Positions 32,465 through 41,491 of a stretch of 64,000 nt of DNA are shown piece by piece (position 1 is the first letter of the stretch; every line of letters begins with the position of its first letter). Origin of the DNA: Mesorhizobium sp. AR07. GTDB lineage: Bacteria > Pseudomonadota > Alphaproteobacteria > Rhizobiales > Rhizobiaceae. Under the pieces are notes generated by a model. The model saw nothing but the letters and a program-made list of their open reading frames with translations. It did not search any database and was not told the DNA's origin. The stretch lies in contig NZ_CP080525.1 in assembly GCF_024746815.1 (NCBI RefSeq), forward strand, positions 3,714,501 through 3,778,500, read 5' to 3'. The translations under genes and the position numbers were made by a program.

Positions 32465-33312
32465 TTGTCCTCTCTGCGTCCGGTCAGGCTGCGAGCAACG
32501 ATGCTGAGCGCGAGAACCGTCAATGTGATGATGAGTGCACCGGTCCAGGCCAGTTGCTGCCATTCCTCGTAAGGGCTGAGAGCGAACTGGAAGATCGTCA
32601 CGGGCAGGCTGGCCATCGGCGCGTTGAGATTGCTCGACCAGAACTGGTTGTTGAGCGCCGTGAAGAGCAGCGGTGCCGTCTCGCCGGAGATACGGGCGAT
32701 CGACAGCAATATGCCGGTGACGATGCCGGAAAGGGCGGCGCGGTAGGCGACCGACTTGATGACAACCCAGCGCGGCGCGCCGATCGCGGTGCCGGCTTCG
32801 CGCAACGCGTTCGGCACCAGGTTGAGCATGTCTTCGGTGGTGCGCACGACGACCGGGATGACCAGGATGGCCAGCGCGACAGAACCTGCAAGTGCCGAGA
32901 AATGCCCCATCGGCCGCACCAGCAGCTCGTAGACGAACAGGCCGATGATGATCGACGGCGCCGACAGCAGGATGTCGTTGATGAAGCGCACCACGGTGGT
33001 GAGCTTCGAAAAGCGGCCGTACTCGGCCATGTAGGTGCCGGCCAGCACGCCGATCGGCGTGCCGACGATGACGGCGATGACCGTCATCACCACGCTGCCA
33101 TAGATGGCGTTGAGCAGGCCGCCGGCGTCGCCGGGCGGCGGCGTCATCTGCGTGAACACGTCAAGCGACAGGCCGGCGGTGCCCTTGTAGACCAGCGCGC
33201 CGAGGATCAGCGCCAGCCAGGCAAGTCCGATGCCCGCCGCAGTGACGCACAGCGTCATCATCACGGCGTTCTTTCTCTTGCGGCTCTGATGAAGCGATGT
33301 GGCGGTCGACAT
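32461..33312 (-). CDS. pstA: Phosphate ABC transporter permease PstA
   Basis: A 283-residue inner-membrane permease with about six helices. The cytoplasmic EAA loop is in LREAGTAIGAPRWVVIKSVAYRAALSGIVTG. It pairs with PstC to form the channel. It starts 4 bases after pstC and overlaps pstB by four bases, so the block pstC-pstA-pstB is tightly coupled. Confidence 0.94.
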   Translation of the reverse strand: MSTATSLHQSRKRKNAVMMTLCVTAAGIGLAWLALILGALVYKGTAGLSLDVFTQMTPPPGDAGGLLNAIYGSVVMTVIAVIVGTPIGVLAGTYMAEYGRFSKLTTVVRFINDILLSAPSIIIGLFVYELLVRPMGHFSALAGSVALAILVIPVVVRTTEDMLNLVPNALREAGTAIGAPRWVVIKSVAYRAALSGIVTGILLSIARISGETAPLLFTALNNQFWSSNLNAPMASLPVTIFQFALSPYEEWQQLAWTGALIITLTVLALSIVARSLTGRREDK

Positions 33313-33315
33313 CGG

Positions 33316-34299
33316 TCAGGCTCCCGTGCGGGCGTCAATGCGCATCAGCATATAGCGTGCGATGGCGAGGATCAGGAAGGTGATGACGAACAGGATCAGG
33401 CCGAGCGCCACCAGCGAGGATGTGTAGAGATCGCCGACGGCTTCGGTGAATTCATTGGCGATGGTCGCGGAGATCGTCGTTGCCGGCGCGAACAGCGAGG
33501 TTGAGATGCGATGCGCGTTGCCGATGACGAAGGTCACCGCCATGGTTTCGCCGAGCGCGCGGCCGAGCCCGAGCATGACGCCGCCCATGATGCCGATCCT
33601 TGTGTAGGGAATGACCACGCGGCGGGTCACTTCCCAGGTCGTGCAGCCAATGCCGTAAGCCGATTCCTTCAGCACCGGCGGCACCGTGTCGAAGACGTCC
33701 TTGGTGATCGAGGTGATGAACGGCAGCACCATGATGGCAAGGATCAGCGACGACGTCAAAAGGCCGATGCCGTAAGGCGGCCCGGCAAACAGGCTGTTGA
33801 GGCCGGGAATGCCGTGGAACGCGCCGATGATGAAGGGCTGTACGGTCGTCTGCAGGAACGGCGCCAGCACGAACAGGCCCCAGATGCCGTAGATGATCGA
33901 GGGGATGCCGGCAAGCAGCTCCACCGCCATGCCGATCGGGCGCCGCAGCGGGCGCGGGCAAAGCTCGGTGAGAAAGATGGCGATGCCGATGCCGAGCGGC
34001 ACGGCAATCAGGATGGCGATGGCGGAGGTGATGATGGTGCCATAGATCGGCGCCAATGCGCCGAATTTCTCCGTCACCGGATTCCAGCTTTCGCTGGTCA
34101 GGAAGGAGAAGCCGAAGGTCGACAGGGCTTGCCAGGAGCCGGCAAACAGCGAGATCGCAACACCGCCGAGCAGGACCAGCACCAATATGGCGGCGGCACG
34201 GGTCATCCCATGGAAGATCGAGTCGGTCAGCGCGAACCGTCTGACAGTCGCGTCGCGCGAACCTCGAATGGCTGGCAAGGCTTCCTGGACAGCGCTCAT
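33316..34299 (-). CDS. pstC: Phosphate ABC transporter permease PstC
   Basis: A 327-residue inner-membrane permease of about six helices. Diagnostic parts are PLGIGIAIFLTELCPRPLRRPIGMAVELLAGIPSIIYGIWGLFVLAPF and the EAA loop LKESAYGIGCTTWEVTRRVVIPYTRIGIMGG. Its first 30 residues are polar and cytoplasmic. It is separated from pstS by a strong hairpin. Confidence 0.94.
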   Translation of the reverse strand: MSAVQEALPAIRGSRDATVRRFALTDSIFHGMTRAAAILVLVLLGGVAISLFAGSWQALSTFGFSFLTSESWNPVTEKFGALAPIYGTIITSAIAILIAVPLGIGIAIFLTELCPRPLRRPIGMAVELLAGIPSIIYGIWGLFVLAPFLQTTVQPFIIGAFHGIPGLNSLFAGPPYGIGLLTSSLILAIMVLPFITSITKDVFDTVPPVLKESAYGIGCTTWEVTRRVVIPYTRIGIMGGVMLGLGRALGETMAVTFVIGNAHRISTSLFAPATTISATIANEFTEAVGDLYTSSLVALGLILFVITFLILAIARYMLMRIDARTGA

Positions 34300-34330
34300 G
34301 TGAAGCTCGGCTCTTTGTGTTTGGGGAGAA

Positions 34331-34357
34331 AAGGAGCGCCGCGGCGCGGCGCTCCTT
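34331..34357 (-). terminator. Hairpin between pstS and pstC (probable attenuator)
   Basis: AAGGAGCGCCGC and GCGGCGCTCCTT form perfect 12-base arms with a 3-base loop. In the minus-strand RNA the stem runs straight into UUUUCU, the form of an intrinsic terminator. Partial readthrough would yield much more PstS than permease. Confidence 0.8.
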
Positions 34358-34366
34358 CAAAGGATG

Positions 34367-35422
34367 TTATTCGCCGGCGTAGACGGGCTTGCCGCCGGCC
34401 TGGATGTCGGCCTTCCACGAAGCCTTGATCAGGTCGACGACGCTGTCGGGGATCGAGACGTAGTCGAGCGCCTTGGCGGTTTCCTTGCCGTCCTTGTAGG
34501 CCCAGGCAAAGAACTTCAGCGCTTCGCCGGTCGCGGCGGCATCATCGGGGGTCTTGTGGATCAGCACCCAGGTCGAAGCAGCGATCGGCCAAGTGGCATC
34601 GCCGGGTTCGTTGGTGATGATGACGTTGAAGTTCTTCGCGCCCTTGAAATCGGCATTCGAAGCAGCCGCGCCGAAGGATTCGAGCGACGGCTCGACGACC
34701 TTGCCGGCGGCGTTCAACATCTTCGAGTAGGACAGCTTGTTCTGCTTGGCGTAGGCATACTCGACATAGCCGATGCCGCCGTCGGTCTGCTTGACGGTGT
34801 TGGCAACGCCTTCGCTGCCCTTGGCGCCCACGCCGACCGGCCATTCGACCGCCGTGTCCGAACCGACCTTGCTCTTCCAGTCGGGGGACAGCTTGACCAG
34901 ATAGTCGGTGAAGTTGAAGGTCGTGCCCGAGCCGTCCGAGCGATGCACGACGGCGATTGCCGTCGACGGCAGGGTCAGGGTCGGGTTCAGCGCCTTGATC
35001 GCGGCGTCGTCCCAGGTGGTGATGGCGCCGAGGTAGATCTGCGCGATCGTCTTGCCATCGAGGATAAGTTCGCCCGGCTTGACGCCGGTCAGGTTGACGA
35101 TCGGCACGATGCCGCCCATCACCATCGGGAACTGCACGAGGCCGTTCTTTTCCAGGTCCGCGTCGGACATCGGCTTGTCGGTGGCGCCGAAGGTCACGGT
35201 CTTGGCGATGACCTGCTTGATGCCGCCGCCCGAACCGATCGACTGGTAGTTGAGGCCGATGCCGGTGTCTTTCTTGTAGGTGTCGGCCCATTTGGCGAAC
35301 ACCGGATAGATGAAGGTCGAGCCGGCGCCGGAAAGATCAGCTGCCATTGCCGCGGAAAGGGTGAAGGTAGACGCTGTAGCCATTGCGATCGCAACGGCCG
35401 CCGAGCGGATGAAATGTCTCAT
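34367..35422 (-). CDS. pstS: Phosphate ABC transporter substrate-binding protein PstS
   Basis: A 351-residue periplasmic phosphate-binding protein with a signal peptide (MRHFIRSAAVAIAMATASTFTLSAAMA). Phosphate-contact segments are visible: LSGAGSTFIYPVFAKW, YQSIGSGGGIKQV, FGATDKPMSD and VHRSDGSGTTFNFTDYL. It is the first gene of the operon and sits behind a three-unit Pho box. Length is normal. Confidence 0.95.
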   Translation of the reverse strand: MRHFIRSAAVAIAMATASTFTLSAAMAADLSGAGSTFIYPVFAKWADTYKKDTGIGLNYQSIGSGGGIKQVIAKTVTFGATDKPMSDADLEKNGLVQFPMVMGGIVPIVNLTGVKPGELILDGKTIAQIYLGAITTWDDAAIKALNPTLTLPSTAIAVVHRSDGSGTTFNFTDYLVKLSPDWKSKVGSDTAVEWPVGVGAKGSEGVANTVKQTDGGIGYVEYAYAKQNKLSYSKMLNAAGKVVEPSLESFGAAASNADFKGAKNFNVIITNEPGDATWPIAASTWVLIHKTPDDAAATGEALKFFAWAYKDGKETAKALDYVSIPDSVVDLIKASWKADIQAGGKPVYAGE

Positions 35423-35499
35423 GTGGCCTGCTCCTGTTCGGAAGATGGTCTCTCGGCGCCATTCCTCTCGGCGCCCGCTGAGGCCAATAGCCTTCGATT

Positions 35500-35528
35500 A
35501 TTACAGTCGCATGACAGTTTCATGTCAC
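35500..35528 (-). promoter_or_regulatory. Three-unit Pho box upstream of pstS
   Basis: Read on the minus strand, the seven-base units GTGACAT, CTGTCAT and CTGTAAT follow one another with four-base spacers, the 11-base periodicity of PhoB sites. It ends about 78 bases before the pstS start codon. Confidence 0.85.
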
Positions 35529-35897
35529 CCCGGTAACGCGTCGCCGGGGCGAGGAAAACACCGGCCGGCCAGCGCTCGCGACGGAGCCCGGCTTTACTCC
35601 GGGAATCAGGCACTTGCGCTGTTTCAGACCGAGACCGGCCTAGCGTTTCGGGATCGGCGCTTCGACAAAGAAAATCCGGGCGGGAGCGCGTTGCTCTCGG
35701 CCAGATGTTATGGCCGGGCCATCGCCGAAAACAGGTCCGTTGGGGTAGGGTGACGCTGTCTCATGCCGGCGGTCGCTGCTCCCGCCCGTAACTGGAAAAG
35801 CGGAATTCGAATGTGGCCATTGTCTCGGCTGGACGCCGCCTTTGATATGGTGCGATCGCGCCATAGTCTTGCGGCAGCAGGGGTCGCGAATCCCAGA

Positions 35898-35994
35898 GCG
35901 CGTCGCGTCGAACGGATTCGGGCGCCGCGCTTTAAGTCTTTGTTTTTATGCATGTCGTCGCCCCAAAACCGGGCCACTTTTGGACGACATGCAT
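35898..35994. repeat. Palindromic intergenic repeat, family A copy 1 (composite)
   Basis: ATGCATGTCGTC (35948-35959) and GACGACATGCAT (35983-35994) are perfect 12-base arms around a CCCAAAACCG...CACTTTTGG core. A second module rich in GCGCGTCGCG and GCGCTTTAAGTC precedes it. The same two-module order recurs at 49530-49653. The remainder of the 593-base gap between pstS and the hybrid kinase (35529-35897) holds nothing I can recognise. Confidence 0.85.
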
Positions 35995-36015
35995 TACCGG
36001 ATGCGGCGCCGGCTT

Positions 36016-39000
36016 TTATCCGGCGTTGCGCTGAGCCTGGCGGCTGGCGCCGACCCAGCGCTCGACCTTCTCGAGCAAGGCCCTGGGGCTGATCGGCTTG
36101 GGCAGATAGTCGTCCATGCCGGCCTCCAGGCAGCGTTCGCGATCGCCCTTCAGCGCATGCGCGGTGACGCCGACGATCGGCACATGCGTGCCGGTTTCCT
36201 CCTCCAGCCGGCGAATGGCGGCGGTCGCCTCCAACCCGTTCATCTCCGGCATCGAGACATCCATCAGGATCATGCACGGATTGAGCCGGCCGAAGGCGTC
36301 GAGCGCCTTGCGGCCATTGCCGACGATCTCGAAACCATAACCGGTCTCGCCGAGAATCTGGGTGAAGACCATCTGGTTCACCTCATTGTCCTCGGCCACC
36401 AGGATATCCAGCCTGTCGCCGCCGCCCGTCGCGGGTAGCCGGGGGCGAACCGAAGGCGGCTGCAGCAGTGCCCGTTGTTCCGACGGCGCCGGCGGCTGTG
36501 GCCGCGCAACGCTGCTTGCAGGGGCGTCGGCCGCGAGTGGCTGGACGTCGGTCATGTTGTGGCGATGCCGCTGGATGGTGGCGACGAGCGTTTCCAGCAG
36601 CACCGATGACCGCGCCGGCTTGATCAGCTGGGCATCGATGCCGAGATCGCGATAGCTGGTGTTGGCGAGTGATTGGTCGACCGAGGTCAGCATGATGATC
36701 GGCGTGCCGGCAAGGCCGGCGGTGTTGCGCACGATCCGGGCCATCTCGGCGCCGCTCATGGCCGGCATCTGGTAGTCGAGCACGACGCAATCGACCGGCA
36801 CGCCGTAGGCGGCGGCGGCGATCAGCACCTTGAGACCCTCGGCGCCGCTTTCGGCCGCGCAGGAATCGAATGTCCACGATGTCATCTGCTCGGTCAGGAT
36901 GGCCCGGTTGACGGCGTTGTCGTCGACGATCAGCACGCGCGCGCCGGTCACGTCGACGGGCATGATGCGTTGTCCATTCTGCTGCCCGGCCCTCGGCAGC
37001 GTGATCGAGAACCAGAAGGTCGAGCCCTTGCCCTCGGCGCTCTCGACGCCGATGTCGCCGCCCATCAGCTCTACGAGCCGTGAGGTGATGGCAAGGCCGA
37101 GGCCGGTTCCCTCGTGCCGCCTTGTCGACGAAGTGTCGACCTGGCTGAATTTTTCAAACACCAGTTTCAGTTTTTCCTCGGGGATACCGATGCCGGTATC
37201 GGTGACCGAGATCGTCAGTTTCGTTCCGGTCGGCACCCTTTCGCCGGTGACGTCGACGAGCACATGGCCTTCATCGGTGAATTTCACCGCGTTGCCGAGC
37301 AGGTTGGTGACGATCTGCCTGATGCGGCCGACATCGCCGAGAAACAGGCTCTCGAGACGAGGCTCGATGCGCACGATGAGCTCGAGGTCCTTTTCCTTGG
37401 CGCGTGTCGACACCAGCGTCGCCACATCCTCGATCGCCTCGGCAAGGTTGAAGGGCGTCGGATCAAGCACCAGCTGACCCGCGTCGATCTTGGAGAAGTC
37501 GAGGATGTCGTTGATGATCGTGAGCAGCGCATTGCCCGATTTCACGATGATGTCGGTAAACGTCTTCTGTTTCGGGTGGAGGTCCGATTTGGCCAGCAGT
37601 TCGGCCATGCCGAGCACGCCGTTCATCGGCGTGCGGATCTCGTGGCTCATATTGGCGAGGAATTCCGACTTGGCGCGGTCGGCAAGCACCGCGCGCTGCC
37701 GCGCCTCGCGCAGCTCGCCCTCGCGCGTCTTCAGCTCGGTGATGTCGGTGGTCGAGCCGATCAGGTAGAGCGACCCATCCGAGGCGATCATCGCCCCCTT
37801 GCGGGCAAACTGATGCCGCACGCTGCCGTCGGCGGCCGTCACGGTCTCTTCGACCTCCTGGGTTTCACCAGTGCGCAGTACAGCAAGGTCGCTGTCGACG
37901 AAGGCCTCGCCTTCCGGTCCGAAGATCTCGATGTCGGTCTTGCCGATCGCCTCTTCCTTGCTGAAGCCGGTGAGATCGCACCAGCCCTTGTTGACGTAGA
38001 ACTGCCTGAGGTCGGAGCGCTTGGCGTAGATCGACACCGGCACGTTGTCGATCAGGCTGCGGAACACCTCGTTCTCGCGCATGCTCTCTTCCAGCGCGCG
38101 CTCGCGCGCCTTGACGTCGGTGATGTCGGTGCTCGAACCGACCAGATGCACCGATCCGTCCAGCGCCACCAGGCGGCTCTTGCGCGTCATCAACTGCCGT
38201 ACCGTGCCGTCGCGATGGGTGACGGGTTCCTCGACCTCCTTGACTGCGCCGGTCACGGCGACCTCGGTGTCGTCGTGGCTGTAGCTGTCGGCGTCCTGCG
38301 CACCGAACAGCTGGCGGTCGGTACAGCCCAGCACATCCTCCTTGGCGAGGCCCGTCATCGCGCACCAGGCCTTGTTGACGAACTCGATGCTCAGGTCCTG
38401 CGCCTTGATGAAGGCGGCCACCGGCAGTTCGTCCAGCACGTGCCGGAACAGGTCGATCTGGCGCATCGAGTCGCGCAGCGCCGCCTCGCGGCTCTTGATT
38501 TCGGAGATGTCGACGCGAACGCCGATGAACGTGCCATCGTCGGTCCGCATGTCGTAGACCTGATACCAGCGGCCGTCGGGATTGTGACGCTCGAAGGAGG
38601 AGTTGGGCAAGCGGTAGCGGGCGAGGATGGCGTCCAGCCAGCGCTCGGGGTCGCTGTCGTAGAGTGTGTCGACTTGCGGATCGCCGCTTGAGCGGAAATA
38701 GCCATTCGAATGGCCAAGCGAGAGCGCCTCGCGCAATGTACGGCCGGGCTGCCATACCGGCCTCAGGGCCGGCAGCGTATCCTGGATCTTGCGGTTGGCG
38801 AAGATGAACTTGTCGTCGCGATCGTAGATGACCACGGCAGCCGGCAAGGATTCCAGCACGCTGGCGAGATGCTTGCGCGCATCCTCGGCCTCGGTCTCGC
38901 GGCGCTTCATGTCGGAAATGTCGAACAGGAAACCGGCGACATAGTTGCGGCCGCTGGCCATGCCGACGCGGCTCTTCCTGACGATGCGCGAGCGGCTGGC

Positions 39001-40575
39001 GCCATCGGCCTCGAAATTTTCCTCCACTTCGTAAGCGCGCCCGCTGGCAAGCACGTCCCGTTCGCTCTGCTCGAAAAGAGCGACATCGCTCTGCGAGAGG
39101 AAATCGCCGCCGGGCTTGCCGAGCATGGCTTGCGGCGTCTGGCCAAACAAGGCGGCGAACGCCTCGTTGACGAAGACGAAGCGCAAATGATCGTCCTTGA
39201 CGAAGATCGGGTCCTTGACGGCGTTGATGACCGCTTCCGCCAGCCGCGCTTTCTCCAGCGCCTCGGCAAGTTCGGCCTCGCGGTCTTTCATGTCGGTGAC
39301 GTCGACATAGGAGATCAGCCGCTTGCCGCCGGCCAGCCTCGCCGTCGAGCAGATGAGCGTGCGGCCATCGGTGCGCGGCAGCTGCCGCGACCCGGTCACC
39401 CCTGACCTGATTTCGGCCTCGCGCTCAGCGACATGGCGCTGCCATGCAGCGTCGTCCGAACCAAAGGGGTCGATGTCGCGGCTGGCTTCCATCAGGTCGC
39501 GGAACGCGCAGCCGACGCCGGCACGCCGCGCATCGACCTCCCAGAAATCGTAGAAGGCGCTGTTGATGATTTCCGTGCGCAATTCCTCGTCGACGACGAC
39601 AACGCCGATCGGCATCGAATCGACCATGGTGCGGAGGTTGGCGAAGGTCTCGGCGGTCCTGGCGTTGGCGGTCTCGATCTCGGCATCGCGACGCTTGAGC
39701 TCGGTGACCTCATAGTAGGTCAACAGCCGCTTGCCCCCGGACAACGCGGTCACCGAGAACATCATCGTCCGGCCGTCGGCATGGCGAAACTCGCGTGGCG
39801 CAAGGGAGCCGGCGCGAATCTCTTCGATGCGGACGGCGAGGTAGCGCTGCCATTGCCGCTCGTCGATGTCGCCATAGATGCCGTTGCGGCGGTTGAGTTC
39901 CATCAACAGGCTGAACGGAGCACCGACGGTCACGGCGCCGTCCGGAATCCTCGAGAGGTCGCGATAGGCCTTGTTGACGATCAGTGTTTCGAGCTTGGCG
40001 TCGAGAAGCACGACGCCCATGTGCATGGCGTCCATCGTCCGCTCGAGGTCGGCAAGATACTGGGCGGATTCACCGCCAGCCGATGGTCTCTGCTCCGGGG
40101 TTTCGAAGGCGCTTGCCAGCGCCGTGACGTTGCGACCGATGCCGCGATAGCCGGCGAATCTTCCCTCGCCATCGAACCTTGGAAAGCCGGTGGTTAAGAT
40201 CCAGCGGCAATCGGCACTGCCGCCCTTCAGTTCATAGACGAAGTCGCGAAACGGCCGGTGTGCCTGCAGATCCTCCAGATGCGCGGCGCCACTGCGGTCG
40301 CCGTTAAGAACCTGGTTGAGGAAATCGAAACGGAACCGGCCAAGCACGTTTGCCGGATCGATGCCGGTGGCTGCCTGGTAGCTTTGCGAAAGCCAGGAGA
40401 ATCGCAGCTCGGCGTCGGTCTCCCAGATCCAGTCCGAACCGGCTTCGACCAGTTGGCGAAGCGTATCGGTCGAATCCATGTCGGCGGCGCACGATGATGC
40501 ACCGTCGCCATGCGCTGTCGATCTGCGAGGCCCGCGCTTGCCGCGCGCGCCGATTGTTTCGTCCGCTTCCGCCAT
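36016..40575 (-). CDS. Giant hybrid sensor histidine kinase with seven PAS-like domains and two receivers
   Basis: About 1519 residues. In order: seven PAS-like sensor repeats of roughly 125 residues, the second and third of the PAS_7 type with sequences such as MGVVLLDAKLETLIVNKAY and IGVVVVDEELRTEIINSAF; a HisKA domain (LANMSHEIRTPMNGVLGMAELL); an ATPase domain (N-box NLLGNAVKFT, DTGIGI, GTGLGLAI); a receiver (VLIVDDNAVNR, VVLDYQMPAMSG, LIKPA); and a second receiver (ILVAEDNEVNQ, ILMDVSMPEMNG, YLPKPIS). There is no membrane segment and no Hpt domain. I favour the ATG at 40575; one at 40647 is possible. The signal and the downstream partner are unknown, and it is not PhoR despite its place next to pst. 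Confidence 0.88.
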   Translation of the reverse strand: MAEADETIGARGKRGPRRSTAHGDGASSCAADMDSTDTLRQLVEAGSDWIWETDAELRFSWLSQSYQAATGIDPANVLGRFRFDFLNQVLNGDRSGAAHLEDLQAHRPFRDFVYELKGGSADCRWILTTGFPRFDGEGRFAGYRGIGRNVTALASAFETPEQRPSAGGESAQYLADLERTMDAMHMGVVLLDAKLETLIVNKAYRDLSRIPDGAVTVGAPFSLLMELNRRNGIYGDIDERQWQRYLAVRIEEIRAGSLAPREFRHADGRTMMFSVTALSGGKRLLTYYEVTELKRRDAEIETANARTAETFANLRTMVDSMPIGVVVVDEELRTEIINSAFYDFWEVDARRAGVGCAFRDLMEASRDIDPFGSDDAAWQRHVAEREAEIRSGVTGSRQLPRTDGRTLICSTARLAGGKRLISYVDVTDMKDREAELAEALEKARLAEAVINAVKDPIFVKDDHLRFVFVNEAFAALFGQTPQAMLGKPGGDFLSQSDVALFEQSERDVLASGRAYEVEENFEADGASRSRIVRKSRVGMASGRNYVAGFLFDISDMKRRETEAEDARKHLASVLESLPAAVVIYDRDDKFIFANRKIQDTLPALRPVWQPGRTLREALSLGHSNGYFRSSGDPQVDTLYDSDPERWLDAILARYRLPNSSFERHNPDGRWYQVYDMRTDDGTFIGVRVDISEIKSREAALRDSMRQIDLFRHVLDELPVAAFIKAQDLSIEFVNKAWCAMTGLAKEDVLGCTDRQLFGAQDADSYSHDDTEVAVTGAVKEVEEPVTHRDGTVRQLMTRKSRLVALDGSVHLVGSSTDITDVKARERALEESMRENEVFRSLIDNVPVSIYAKRSDLRQFYVNKGWCDLTGFSKEEAIGKTDIEIFGPEGEAFVDSDLAVLRTGETQEVEETVTAADGSVRHQFARKGAMIASDGSLYLIGSTTDITELKTREGELREARQRAVLADRAKSEFLANMSHEIRTPMNGVLGMAELLAKSDLHPKQKTFTDIIVKSGNALLTIINDILDFSKIDAGQLVLDPTPFNLAEAIEDVATLVSTRAKEKDLELIVRIEPRLESLFLGDVGRIRQIVTNLLGNAVKFTDEGHVLVDVTGERVPTGTKLTISVTDTGIGIPEEKLKLVFEKFSQVDTSSTRRHEGTGLGLAITSRLVELMGGDIGVESAEGKGSTFWFSITLPRAGQQNGQRIMPVDVTGARVLIVDDNAVNRAILTEQMTSWTFDSCAAESGAEGLKVLIAAAAYGVPVDCVVLDYQMPAMSGAEMARIVRNTAGLAGTPIIMLTSVDQSLANTSYRDLGIDAQLIKPARSSVLLETLVATIQRHRHNMTDVQPLAADAPASSVARPQPPAPSEQRALLQPPSVRPRLPATGGGDRLDILVAEDNEVNQMVFTQILGETGYGFEIVGNGRKALDAFGRLNPCMILMDVSMPEMNGLEATAAIRRLEEETGTHVPIVGVTAHALKGDRERCLEAGMDDYLPKPISPRALLEKVERWVGASRQAQRNAG

Positions 40576-40763
40576 GCCGCCCCCACCCCGAAAACCAAGG
40601 TCGAACCCTCCTCCGCGGTTCGTCGGCGGAATGTGCCCGAGAAGCATTAACGATCCGCTAACCTTAACGGCCGGCTAGATATATCGTCCGACGCGGCCTG
40701 CGCCATTGCGCCGGGTTGTCGGCGGGATCGTAGCCGCTATATAGGTCCCAAGGGATATTGCGG

Positions 40764-41108
40764 ATGTTTGGACGGATCTTGCCTTTTTTCATGGGATTGA
40801 CGCTGCTTTTCGGCAGCGGCTGTTCGCGCAGCTATGACGGTACCGTCGTTATCCCGAGGCCGCTCGATGTCCGGCGTTTCTGGGATCGGCCACCACCGCG
40901 TGTCGAATACGGGCCGGTCGAGGACGGCGCCTTTCCGGTGGCGCCGCAGGAGCCGCGGCGATTTTCCGAGCGCAGGGTGACGCATGCCGCGCCAAGACGA
41001 CACAGGACGAGAGTCTCGACACCGCCCTCCCTGTCAGGACCGGCGAAGCAGCTGACATGCAGAAATGTCAGCGAGCCCGGCAAGAGAGCTCGCATGGTCT
41101 GCGATTAA
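40764..41108 (+). CDS. Small lipoprotein of unknown function
   Basis: A 114-residue exported protein. MFGRILPFFMGLTLLFGSGC is a lipoprotein signal peptide with a GSGC lipobox (Cys near 20). The mature part is proline- and arginine-rich with two C-terminal cysteines (LTCRN and MVCD). AAGGG precedes the ATG at 40764 by 9 bases; a TTG two codons earlier is less likely. It is not a known family to me. Confidence 0.7.
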   Translation: MFGRILPFFMGLTLLFGSGCSRSYDGTVVIPRPLDVRRFWDRPPPRVEYGPVEDGAFPVAPQEPRRFSERRVTHAAPRRHRTRVSTPPSLSGPAKQLTCRNVSEPGKRARMVCD

Positions 41109-41112
41109 AGCG

Positions 41113-41180
41113 GGTCGCCCAGAACTGGCCGGGTTTGGGGCAACGACATGCAAAAACAAAGACTTAAAGCGCGTCACGTC
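41113..41180. repeat. Palindromic intergenic repeat, family A copy 2 (degenerate, inverted)
   Basis: Reverse orientation of the element at 35898-35994, with a clear GCAACGACATGCAAAAACAA core and GACTTAAAGCGCGTC module, but the second palindrome arm is eroded. Confidence 0.7.
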
Positions 41181-41184
41181 TGCC

Positions 41185-41421
41185 TTACAGCGAGGCAGCA
41201 CCCTTTTTGGGCTCTTTCGCACCGAGCTTGTCGAGCGCAAGACGCACTTGGCGCAGATCGTCCTGCCAGCCGTCATCGTCGCCCATCGAGCTCTCCGACG
41301 CAGCCCGCTGCAGCCCGCGCGCCTCGGATTCGATCTCGCGCAGTCCAGCGATTTTCTGTTCGGTGCTCAGGGAGCCGTCTTCGACGATCTCCAGCACCCT
41401 CATTTCCCTGAACGTGGCCAT
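41185..41421 (-). CDS. Small soluble protein of unknown function, EcfG-dependent
   Basis: A 78-residue, highly charged, probably helical protein (MATFREMRVLEIVEDGSLSTEQKIAGLREIESEARGLQRAASE...), with no cysteines or membrane segment. It is unfamiliar as a family. A perfect EcfG promoter lies 29-53 bases upstream, the only one outside the 13-22 kb hub, which makes this a distant member of the general stress regulon. Confidence 0.78.
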   Translation of the reverse strand: MATFREMRVLEIVEDGSLSTEQKIAGLREIESEARGLQRAASESSMGDDDGWQDDLRQVRLALDKLGAKEPKKGAASL

Positions 41422-41449
41422 GGCGTTTCTCCTGGCTGATGTCGATCAC

Positions 41450-41474
41450 AACGCCGCGAGCGCCCCTCTGTTCC
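41450..41474 (-). promoter_or_regulatory. EcfG-type promoter for the 78-residue protein
   Basis: On the minus strand GGAAC (41474-41470), a 16-base spacer and CGTT (41453-41450). Confidence 0.8.
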
Positions 41475-41491
41475 AGACCATCTCGCTATGG

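Noticed and set aside
36016..40575. Hybrid kinase as the missing PhoR
   Set aside because: PhoR has one PAS domain, membrane helices and no receiver; this protein has seven PAS-like domains, two receivers and is soluble.
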